Source of the DNA: Planctomycetaceae bacterium
GTDB lineage: Bacteria; Planctomycetota; Planctomycetia; Pirellulales; UBA1268
Direction of reading: 5' to 3'
DNA: 12,346 nucleotides
NCBI GenBank assembly: GCA_947464585.1
Contig: CANHYS010000019.1
Span: 1 to 12,346 of the forward strand
Made by a program: the position numbers and the translations under genes. Below, in pieces: positions 5,745-12,346 of the stretch. Each line of letters starts with the position of its first letter. The first letter of the stretch is position 1. The notes under the pieces are model-generated. The model did not search any database and was not told where the DNA came from. It was given only the letters and a program-made list of their open reading frames with translations.

Positions 5745-8636
5745 TCACGGGGCGTATAGCTGGCTGACCGGGATTGCCGTGAAGGCACCCGGCCAGGTGC
5801 CGCGGGGCGTCGCCCACTTCAGCCGGATGCCTTGATTCGTCGATGGATGCGTGCGCTCCGCGTCGTAGAGGATCTCCACCGGATACCGCTTACCGGCTTC
5901 CATGTAGACCTCGTTGTAGGAGTACCTCCCCAGTTCGACGCCGGCGATACGGTACTGCGTCTTGGGCGGATAGTTGTCGGTGGAAAAGGCATGCCAACCG
6001 GTCTGGTAGGCCTCGATCTCGCCCGTGACCTGGGCCACGAGGCCCTTGCCAAGGATGCGGAAGCCATCCGGGCCGCCGGCAGCCGGCCCCTGCCCCCAGT
6101 TCTCGTTGCTGACATCGGTCAGCCGCACCAAGGCCGGATCCTTCTTCTCGCGTTTGCTCTGATCCCAAAACTCGAGCCGCAATCCTTTCCCCGAGCCGGG
6201 GGGAACCTCCGTGAGCATCGGCTGTTTCTCCGCCGCCGCAGCGGCGAGATTCACCTTGCCGCCGGTGCGCTCCCAGCCGTCCCAGCCGGTGACCTTGCCG
6301 ATCCGCAGATCGTTCAAGCCATGCCAGTAGAGCAGCACGTCGCCGGTCTTCGGATCGTTCACCAGCGTCGTGCCGAGCGACTCGCCGCCGGCACCATACC
6401 GCCAGACCGGTGCGGCCTTGCGGTCGATCTCGTCCATCACCCCGCCGACCCAGAGACCGTCGCGGTCCCAGACGTAGCTCGTGAGCGGCCACGGACCCTC
6501 CATGAAGTCGTTGACCACCACGCAATCGTGCGTCGTGCCCGCGATCCGGCGGAAGCAGCCGATGTCGCCGGGTGCGATATGCGACTGCGGCGAGCCGATC
6601 GTCCTGCCGCCGGTGATCCAACGGCGGGTTCCATCCGCGTTGTAGGCAACGAGGAAGGAATCGGTGCTGCGGCCCCAGTTGGTCATCGTGTCGTTGATGG
6701 CCAGATACCAGCCGCCGTTCACGGGATCCGCGGTGATGTAGGAGCCCCAGCGGTCCGAAATGCCTTTCTTCACCCGCGGTGGGAGTTCCAGCATCGGCTT
6801 CCCAGCAGGAAAGCCTCCGAGCACCGGCGCTCCCGCCGAGTTGACGCCGTCGATTGGCCAATGCTGCACGGCCTTGCCGACGACGGCATACATCCCGTTG
6901 TCATCCCAGTGAGGAAGACACGTCCATGGTCCGGCGGCCGAGTATTCCACCTCCCCTCGCTGGGGTTGCCCATCGCCGTTGGCATCGATCCAAACGTAGC
7001 CGTCGCTCCCCTTCACAGACCATTCCTTGATCGGCCCGCTTTTGTGCTTCGCGTCATGCGACATGTGCAGGTCGGCAGCTGCGACCGGCGTCAGGCGGTC
7101 GCCGTCGTCGTCCACCCGAAAGATCACCGGTGTGAATCTGCACTTGGCAATGAAGAGCTTCCCGTCGCGGCGGAAGGCGCGGTAGAGGAGTGCGTTGGCC
7201 TGGCCCTGGAACATGCCGTCGGCCATGCGATCCAATTGGTAAGCTGCCCGCACGTGCCAGGTCTTCTTCTCGAGATCGACTGCCAGCCGCATGATCGAGT
7301 TCCATCCGCTGGGCATGAACACGGTGCCGGGATTCTCAGGGTCCACGGCCATCCACGGCGCCCACACCTGGCCGCCATACCATTCCAGGTCGAACCGCCC
7401 GTCCGCCTTGAACCGGGCGACCCGCCGCGGGGCCGTGTTTGGCTCCGCCACGAGGAAGCCGCCGTCTCGGGCGATCGCGACCGAGCCCACATCAAGAAAA
7501 CTCTCCTTCGCGGCCTGGTCGTAGGTGCCGTTTTGTCGGCCGCCTTGCTTCCCGAATGCCGCGAGCCGCTTGCCATCGGTGCCAAACCGCAGCACCTGAT
7601 TCGTGGCGGCATCGAAGACAAGCAGTTCGCCTGTCTTGCTTCCCCCAGACTGGTTCACGGCGATGCGCGTAGGCTTGCCGAGCCCGCTGACGACCGTCGC
7701 GTGGGCCGCCCCGGCTGGGTCGAGCCGCAGGATGCTCGTGCCGCAGAGGCAATAGGTGGTGCCATCGGGCGTGATCGCAACGGCGGTCGGATTTTCGAGG
7801 CCGCCCGCTTCGCGGATGAGCTTGCCATCGGTCGGGTCGCACCAGCGGACGAGGCCACGCTCAGGGTAGCAGAGCACCATCTCGCGGTCGTTGGCCGCCA
7901 GCCCGACGGCATGGCGGCCGGGATCGTCCGGCTTTTCCTTGTCGGCGGGCTTGTCATTGTCGGCGGGCTTGTCTTTTTCTGCCGGCGGCAGGGATGTGGC
8001 GATCGCGGGCAGGTCCTTGCCGTCTGCAGCGGAATACGGCCAGATCTCATTGTTGGCCGAGAGCACGAGCAGCCGATCTCCGCTCTTCGCCAGGGCCACG
8101 GCCCCCTTCCACGGCACCCGCTGCATCTTCGACCACAAACGGCGACTGCCGTCGGGCGAGATCTTCACGAGATAGTTTTCGATATTTTCGGTGCAGGCCG
8201 CGCCGATGTAGACGCCGCTCTCGTCGGCTGCCACGGCGATCGGCCCGCCGTGCGTGCCCGGGGCCACCAGGCGGTAGTGCTCAAGCTCCTGCAGCGGATC
8301 GGGGGCCGGATCGGGATAGTCGCTGGCCGCGGTGAGCAGGTATTCGGTCTTCAGCCGCCCGGGCATCGCGAGCAGCTTCCAGCAATACTCGCCCGGTGGC
8401 AGCGGGTTTCCCTCCCCATCGCGACCATTCCAGAACTCGCGCTGCGTGCCTTTTTGCCGCGGCGCGCCGCAGAGCAGTCTGCGGACGATCTCGCCCTTGG
8501 AGTCGTAGACGTTGATCGACACTCGCATGGGGCGGGAGAGCTGATACTCAAGCTCCGCGCCAGCATCGAGCGGCGCTGCGGCGGCGAAGCCGCAGAGCGA
8601 GATCAAGATCGTCGCTGTGATAAGCAATCGTTGCAT
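5745..8636 (-). CDS. Secreted FlgD-Ig/beta-propeller/PA14 protein, paralog B
   Basis: The protein is 963 residues. I start it at ATG 8636 rather than the in-frame GTG at 8645, because AGGAG (8649-8645) lies 8 nt before the ATG and overlaps the GTG. Residues 1-21 are a signal peptide; the cysteine at 15 is not in a good lipobox. Residues about 28-100 are a FlgD-like Ig domain. Residues about 125-800 are the propeller region, broken at 219-239 by a charged Lys/Asp/Pro linker with an internal duplication. Landmarks are PRRVARF (403-409), the calcium-type loop DANGDGQPQRGE (551-562), DGLWVGG (726-732) and GWDGW (784-788). Residues about 816-963 form a PA14-like C-terminus ending SQLYAP, with a longer insert after the first strand than in A. 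B and C align through the Ig and propeller parts (for example THGGPIAVAADESGVYI against THNSPFGIAVDETGIYV) and diverge in the C-terminal module. The likely role is an exported binding or structural protein; the ligand is unknown. Confidence 0.92.
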   Translation of the reverse strand: MQRLLITATILISLCGFAAAAPLDAGAELEYQLSRPMRVSINVYDSKGEIVRRLLCGAPRQKGTQREFWNGRDGEGNPLPPGEYCWKLLAMPGRLKTEYLLTAASDYPDPAPDPLQELEHYRLVAPGTHGGPIAVAADESGVYIGAACTENIENYLVKISPDGSRRLWSKMQRVPWKGAVALAKSGDRLLVLSANNEIWPYSAADGKDLPAIATSLPPAEKDKPADNDKPADKEKPDDPGRHAVGLAANDREMVLCYPERGLVRWCDPTDGKLIREAGGLENPTAVAITPDGTTYCLCGTSILRLDPAGAAHATVVSGLGKPTRIAVNQSGGSKTGELLVFDAATNQVLRFGTDGKRLAAFGKQGGRQNGTYDQAAKESFLDVGSVAIARDGGFLVAEPNTAPRRVARFKADGRFDLEWYGGQVWAPWMAVDPENPGTVFMPSGWNSIMRLAVDLEKKTWHVRAAYQLDRMADGMFQGQANALLYRAFRRDGKLFIAKCRFTPVIFRVDDDGDRLTPVAAADLHMSHDAKHKSGPIKEWSVKGSDGYVWIDANGDGQPQRGEVEYSAAGPWTCLPHWDDNGMYAVVGKAVQHWPIDGVNSAGAPVLGGFPAGKPMLELPPRVKKGISDRWGSYITADPVNGGWYLAINDTMTNWGRSTDSFLVAYNADGTRRWITGGRTIGSPQSHIAPGDIGCFRRIAGTTHDCVVVNDFMEGPWPLTSYVWDRDGLWVGGVMDEIDRKAAPVWRYGAGGESLGTTLVNDPKTGDVLLYWHGLNDLRIGKVTGWDGWERTGGKVNLAAAAAEKQPMLTEVPPGSGKGLRLEFWDQSKREKKDPALVRLTDVSNENWGQGPAAGGPDGFRILGKGLVAQVTGEIEAYQTGWHAFSTDNYPPKTQYRIAGVELGRYSYNEVYMEAGKRYPVEILYDAERTHPSTNQGIRLKWATPRGTWPGAFTAIPVSQLYAP
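7939..7974 (-). repeat. 18-nt tandem duplication encoding a Lys/Asp/Pro linker in paralog B
   Basis: Two adjacent 18-nt units (7939-7956 and 7957-7974) are identical except at the last base. On the minus strand they encode a repeated D-K-P-A-D module in a hydrophilic stretch between two propeller blades. Because 18 is a multiple of 3, copy-number change would keep the frame and only alter linker length. Paralogs A, C and E have no matching segment. Confidence 0.8.
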
Positions 8637-8644
8637 AGGTTTCA

Positions 8645-8649
8645 CTCCT
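8645..8649 (-). promoter_or_regulatory. Ribosome binding site AGGAG of paralog B
   Basis: AGGAG lies 8 nt before the ATG at 8636 and is the best Shine-Dalgarno in the window. It decides the start: the upstream GTG at 8645-8643 shares its last G and cannot use it. Confidence 0.75.
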
Positions 8650-8668
8650 GCGTGATCGATCGTCTCAT

Positions 8669-8697
8669 CCCCTAGGCTCCGCGACGGGCCTCTGGGG
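8669..8697 (-). other. Imperfect 11-bp hairpin in the A-B spacer
   Basis: In the 102-nt gap between the stop of A and the start of B, CCCC (8669-8672) pairs with GGGG (8694-8697), AGGC (8674-8677) with GCCT (8688-8691), and CCG (8679-8681) with CGG (8685-8687), around a 3-nt loop. There is a 1/2-nt internal loop and a single-base bulge. The structure is GC-rich but followed by no U-run on the minus-strand transcript, so it is not a classical intrinsic terminator. It could be an mRNA stability or processing stem, or a weak attenuator, setting B and C expression relative to A. The rest of the gap shows no promoter I would call. Confidence 0.4.
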
Positions 8698-8738
8698 TCG
8701 GTTCACTCGGTACCTGCCACCGTTTTCACCGCTGCGGT

Positions 8739-11700
8739 TCACTGCGGGTAGAGAGCTGAAGTTGGGACGTGTTCCACGGGCTGGCTCAGGCTTTCCCAGT
8801 TGAGGTGGAATGACGGGCCCGGGTGCGGCGCCTTCGGGCTCATCGGCACCGCCCGGTATTCGATGCGGATCGGCACTTTCTGCCCGGCGCGAAGCGGCAG
8901 CGGCACGGAATGCCCCTTCCGAACCTCGACGTCGCGGGGATAGTCCTGCTCGGCCCAGCGAACCTCCGCGTCATCCACCCAGAGCCGAAACTCGCCGCGG
9001 GCGTAGATGCTCAGGCAGTAGTCCTCGGTAAACCGCGGCTCAAGAAAACCGGTCCAGCGGATGCTGAAATCCTTGGCGGGCGTGTCTTTCGGCCAAGGCT
9101 TATTGATGCCGAACCAGAGTCGTTCGTCGGTGCGGGTAACCGCGGGGCCGCCGCTGAGGTCGAGGCTGGAAAAGACTTCGGCCTTGAGTCCGGTGCCCTT
9201 GCCCGAGGCCGCGGCGGCAGGTTCGGCGACGTGGACCTTGCCAGTCCGGCGCACCCAGCCATCCCAGCCGGTGATCCGGTAGCAGGGATTGTTGTTCGCG
9301 CCTTGGCCGAGAAAGACGACGCTGCCGTCGGGCAGTTCGGCGGCCTCGCCTCCGGTGCGAAAGTCGTCGGCGGCGAGCAGGGAGTGCTGGTCGTAATTGT
9401 TTCTTCCGATGCGTTTTCCGTTGATCCCGTGCCATGTGGAGAGCGGGTCAGGCTTGCTGCCGGGCCGGCTCAGATCGTGACCGTCGTGGGGATCGCGTCC
9501 ATCGAAGAGGCCACCGACGTAGAGGCCGTCGGTCGTCCAAAACTCGCAGGGCTGTTCCAGCCAGTCGAACACGGGCACACAGCCCTTCAGCTCACGGCCC
9601 AGATGCCAGGCACCGTGCAATTGGCCGCGCGGATGCGGCCAGCGGGCAACCTTGGAGCCGCTCTGCCACACGCGGCCTCCTGCGGCATCGAGCCGCAGGA
9701 GCGCCATGCCGTCGGTCATCGTCGAAGGCCAGCCCCAGCCATGCACGGCCGTGTCGTTCGTGAACGAGGAGCGGGTGCCGTCGCCATTGCCGCCGAGCAG
9801 GACAAACGTGCCGCCGTCGCCTGTGGGCAGCACCGCCTTGGTCTCGCCGCTGCGTTCCGTCGTGGGGCCAGCAACACCCTTGAGCGGCCACACCGGCGCA
9901 CCACAGGCGGTGATTCGCTCCGGCTTGAACACCCGATACAGCCCGGCCTTTTCGGTGTTGCCGCTCCCCATCCAGGCATTCAAGGCATCGTCGATCCGCA
10001 GGCAGAATCCCCCGTTGGGCTGTGTGGCGGAACTGGCATCGCGGTGAGCTTCACCGAGCCGCAGTTCCTTGGCGTCGATGAGGCCGTCGCCGTTTTCATC
10101 GGCCCACGAGAAGTGGGCGTATTTGACGCGCTTGGTGGCGTCCGCCGGATCGCCGCCTGCGAGCCGGATCGCCTCGGCCCAGGCGAGCGGGAGCTGTTCG
10201 ACGGTGGCGGTGTTGCCCGCCGCCCAGAGATCGCGGTGCATGAGGCCAAGACAGGCGAGCGGCCGCAGGCGGTCTTGCTTCTCGTCGTGCACGAGCAGGA
10301 GCGGCAGCGACGTGAACTCGAGCAGAAGGTCCCGCTTACCATCGCCATCGAGATCGCGTCGCAGCGTCCGCATGCGGTTGTAGCTCGGCACCCGGCCGGC
10401 GAACCACGGCGGATAATTCTGCCGCGTGGCATAGAGCGAGTCGCCCGTGCCGCCGCCGTCTGGATCAAAGGGCTCCGTCCAGCGATACGCGGCGATGGGC
10501 TTCCAGTCGCGGTTCGCGTAGTCGAGCTTTGCAAGCACGACCGCTTCGTCGTCCTGGCGAATCCAGCCCAGCGACGGATCCGCCGGATCGACCGCGGTCT
10601 GGGCGTAGAAGTCCATGCCGCCAAACCATTCCTTCACCGGCTCGCCCTTGGCATCGAACCGCGCCGTGCGGCGGGGCACGCTGTTCTTCTCGGTGATCAC
10701 GAAGCCGCCGTGTCCGTCGGCGGCGATGCCCTGCAGACTCGCAAAGTGCCGCGGCTCGTAGCGGCCGAGCCGGCGGCCTCCGGCCCGGCCATGCGTGGCG
10801 GTGGGTTTGCCGGCGGCATCGAAGCACCTCACCTGCTGGACCGCGCCCCCTTCGGCGACGACAATCCCGCCGGTCTTGGCATCCACGTCGAGCGCCACGG
10901 CATCCCGCAGGCCCTGCACGAGCGTGGCGGCCTTCTTGTCTTCGCGAGTGAAACGCACCACGGTCTCGCCGATGAGTGCAAAGACCGCATGCGTCGGCCC
11001 GAGGGCGATGTCGCGCACGTCGGCCAGTGGCATGGAGTCGAGCGTGTCTCCGGTGGCCGGATCGAGCCACAAGAGACGTCCGGCTCCGCTGCAGGAGAGC
11101 AGCAGTGTGGCATCGTCGGCAGCCATGTGATCCGCCATCGCGATGACCTCGATCTTCCGCAGGCCCCAGTGGGCGGCCTTCGGCTGCGATCGCGGGCTTT
11201 CCGGGATGAACCTGATCCGCAGCCTGCCATCCGTCACCGGAACGGCGCGGGGCAGTTGATAGATTTGCGGCAGAAAGATCGGCTCCGTCTTCGTGGCGGC
11301 GGCGGATGGCGGCAGTTGCCACCATGCCATCTTGTCGGCCAGCGTGTAGTGGCCGGGATAGGCCTCCATGCCGTTGGGCTGCACCTCCACGAGCGTCGTC
11401 GGCTTGTCGTCGTCGCCGTAGTGGTATCGCAACAGGTACTCGCCATTCGGAAGCGGGGCTTCGAACACGCGGGGCGCGACCGCATCGCAGGTGATGCCGT
11501 TGCTCCCCTGCCTCATGCCCTCGATTGTGTTCCAGCCGGTGGTCGTCGTTGCATCAATCGCCACGAGTGGCACGGCCGCTTCCCCCGCGGCTGCCTGGCC
11601 ATTGCCGAAGACGAACGTCTTCACGGGAACCATCGACGAGAGTGTCGTGCCGTGCTGGCCCTTGCCGACCGGCTTGCCAGTGGCAAAGTCGAGCACGAAG

Positions 11701-12224
11701 ATCTTGCCGTTGTCCTGAAGGTAGAAGGCTTTGCCGCCACCCACCGCGATGTCGTAGGGGTTTCGGGCGGGCTCGAACGGACCGCGTTCCCAGACGACGC
11801 GACCATCGAACCCCACCCGCGTCATGAGCGGTGGCCCCTCGGGATGCGCGGCGACGATCAGGGAATCGTCCGCCACGACGACGGACGACGGCCCGCCATG
11901 ATTTCCCGGCCACCAGCGTTCGCCCACGCTCGTGCCCACGCTCATCAGGTATTCGCTGCGCAGACCTTGCGTCTCGAGCGACCGCCATTCGTAGTCGCCG
12001 GCCGCGGCAGGCCTGCCGTCCATGTCGAGGCCGTCCCAGGCGAGCGTCTGCCGACCGGCGGGCAGTGGCAGTGCCCGCGCGAGCTCTCGGACCATCCGAC
12101 CCTGCGAGTCGTAGATCGCGGCGGACACGTTGGCTGGCTTGCCGACCTCGACGGTGAAATCGAAGGCCGCCGTCGTGAGGCAGGCGAGCGATACGGCGAT
12201 CGCGATTGCGAGGCGTGTGTTCAT
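8739..12224 (-). CDS. Secreted FlgD-Ig/beta-propeller/PA14 protein with malectin-like insert, paralog A
   Basis: This is a complete frame of 1161 residues from ATG (12224-12222) to TGA (8741-8739). Residues 1-20 are a signal peptide. Residues about 24-97 are a FlgD-like Ig domain (AWDGLDMDG, 62-70, then AGDYEWRSL). The propeller starts at about 105 and is interrupted at about 218-362 by a malectin/galactose-binding-like segment (PLPNGEYLLRYHYGD, then VTDGRLRIRF and GLRKIEVIAM). The propeller resumes to about 1000, with PRRTARF (517-523), a DLDGDGKRD loop (624-632), a canonical EF-hand-type loop DENGDGLIDAKE (709-720), DGLYVGG (899-905) and GWDGW (986-990). Residues 1011-1160 are an uninterrupted PA14 domain (FSIRWTGFLEP, EFRLWVDDAEV, FHLNWE) ending SALYPQ. 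The start lies 6 nt after the stop of the preceding paralog, and the AGG of its weak ribosome binding site overlaps that stop, suggesting coupled translation. PA14 and malectin-like domains commonly bind glycans; the ligand here is unknown. Confidence 0.92.
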   Translation of the reverse strand: MNTRLAIAIAVSLACLTTAAFDFTVEVGKPANVSAAIYDSQGRMVRELARALPLPAGRQTLAWDGLDMDGRPAAAGDYEWRSLETQGLRSEYLMSVGTSVGERWWPGNHGGPSSVVVADDSLIVAAHPEGPPLMTRVGFDGRVVWERGPFEPARNPYDIAVGGGKAFYLQDNGKIFVLDFATGKPVGKGQHGTTLSSMVPVKTFVFGNGQAAAGEAAVPLVAIDATTTTGWNTIEGMRQGSNGITCDAVAPRVFEAPLPNGEYLLRYHYGDDDKPTTLVEVQPNGMEAYPGHYTLADKMAWWQLPPSAAATKTEPIFLPQIYQLPRAVPVTDGRLRIRFIPESPRSQPKAAHWGLRKIEVIAMADHMAADDATLLLSCSGAGRLLWLDPATGDTLDSMPLADVRDIALGPTHAVFALIGETVVRFTREDKKAATLVQGLRDAVALDVDAKTGGIVVAEGGAVQQVRCFDAAGKPTATHGRAGGRRLGRYEPRHFASLQGIAADGHGGFVITEKNSVPRRTARFDAKGEPVKEWFGGMDFYAQTAVDPADPSLGWIRQDDEAVVLAKLDYANRDWKPIAAYRWTEPFDPDGGGTGDSLYATRQNYPPWFAGRVPSYNRMRTLRRDLDGDGKRDLLLEFTSLPLLLVHDEKQDRLRPLACLGLMHRDLWAAGNTATVEQLPLAWAEAIRLAGGDPADATKRVKYAHFSWADENGDGLIDAKELRLGEAHRDASSATQPNGGFCLRIDDALNAWMGSGNTEKAGLYRVFKPERITACGAPVWPLKGVAGPTTERSGETKAVLPTGDGGTFVLLGGNGDGTRSSFTNDTAVHGWGWPSTMTDGMALLRLDAAGGRVWQSGSKVARWPHPRGQLHGAWHLGRELKGCVPVFDWLEQPCEFWTTDGLYVGGLFDGRDPHDGHDLSRPGSKPDPLSTWHGINGKRIGRNNYDQHSLLAADDFRTGGEAAELPDGSVVFLGQGANNNPCYRITGWDGWVRRTGKVHVAEPAAAASGKGTGLKAEVFSSLDLSGGPAVTRTDERLWFGINKPWPKDTPAKDFSIRWTGFLEPRFTEDYCLSIYARGEFRLWVDDAEVRWAEQDYPRDVEVRKGHSVPLPLRAGQKVPIRIEYRAVPMSPKAPHPGPSFHLNWESLSQPVEHVPTSALYPQ

Positions 12225-12230
12225 GCGTGC

Positions 12231-12346
12231 CTACTGTGGGCGTTCCTCTGCATACAAAAACCGTGACGGCACGTGCTGGCGTTCCTGCGTGCGGCTTTCC
12301 CACATGAGGTGGATGCCGGCAATGCCTTTGCCGTGGGCGTATTCGA
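12231..12346 (-). CDS. C-terminal end of another PA14-type paralog (5' part outside window)
   Basis: The last 37 codons of a minus-strand gene end in TAG at 12233-12231. The sequence GIAGIHLMWESRTQERQHVP followed by SRFLYAEERPQ matches the final strand and tail of the PA14 domains in A (FHLNWESLSQPVEHVP, SALYPQ) and B (IRLKWATP, VSQLYAP). It is therefore very likely a fifth member of the same family, of unknown length. Only 6 nt separate it from paralog A, so the two are probably in one transcript, and the operon promoter must lie further upstream, outside the window. Confidence 0.8.
   Translation of the reverse strand, partial: EYAHGKGIAGIHLMWESRTQERQHVPSRFLYAEERPQ

Noticed and set aside
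8590..8600. Lipoprotein lipobox at Cys15 of paralog B
   Set aside because: The residues before the cysteine (I-S-L-C) lack the small residue required at -1, and a normal signal-peptidase site of Ala residues follows.
5832..8675. A 947-codon plus-strand open frame opposite paralog B
   Set aside because: The minus-strand gene has a signal peptide, a good ribosome binding site and domains shared with its paralogs. The plus-strand frame has none of these and is kept open by GC-biased codon use on the other strand.
8739..8770. C-terminal sorting signal from the shared VP-x-S-x-LYP tails
   Set aside because: This tail is the usual last strand of PA14 domains. There is no hydrophobic helix plus basic tail or PEP-CTERM-like motif.
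8823..12266. A 1147-codon plus-strand open frame opposite paralog A
   Set aside because: Same explanation: a codon-bias shadow, rich in Arg, Gly, Ala and His, with no recognisable domain, while the minus frame matches the family throughout.

Overview
The window is GC-rich and bacterial, and every supported gene lies on the minus strand. It is dominated by very large secreted proteins that share one architecture: a signal peptide, a FlgD-like Ig domain, an NHL/YVTN-like beta-propeller region with embedded calcium-loop motifs, and a C-terminal PA14 domain. Tandem families of such proteins are typical of Planctomycetota (Pirellulales-like lineages). That assignment is an inference from architecture and composition; no marker gene is present.

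Layout in transcription order (right to left): the last 37 codons of a PA14-ending gene (12231-12346); paralog A, 1161 aa (8739-12224), starting 6 nt after the previous stop; paralog B, 963 aa (5745-8636); paralog C, 1070 aa (2490-5702); a broken ATPase/DUF4143 gene (1436-2368); and paralog E, 435 aa before it runs off the left edge (1-1305). Gaps are 6, 102, 42, 121 and 130 nt. This is at least five members of one family in a row, probably co-transcribed at least from the right edge through C, with a decayed defence- or toxin-type ATPase between C and E.

The paralogs align well in the N-terminal Ig domain and the propeller core. Shared signatures include W-[DN]-G-x-D-x-[DE]-G, a P-R-R-x-A-x-F block before E-W-[YF]-G-G, D-G-L-[YW]-[VA]-G-G, and G-W-[DN]-G-W just before the PA14 region. 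They diverge by domain insertion: A carries an extra malectin-like domain inside the propeller region, and C carries a carbohydrate-binding-like domain nested inside its PA14 domain. This looks like duplication followed by exchange of glycan-binding modules. I see no catalytic motif in any of them. A role in exported glycan binding, surface adhesion or scaffolding is the reasonable inference, but substrate and partners are unknown.

The intergenic stretches are short. They hold a strong imperfect hairpin between A and B, an interrupted inverted repeat plus direct repeats upstream of E, and small palindromes upstream of the pseudogene. There are no tRNA, rRNA, CRISPR or insertion-sequence features. 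The very long plus-strand open frames opposite A, B and C are codon-bias shadows.
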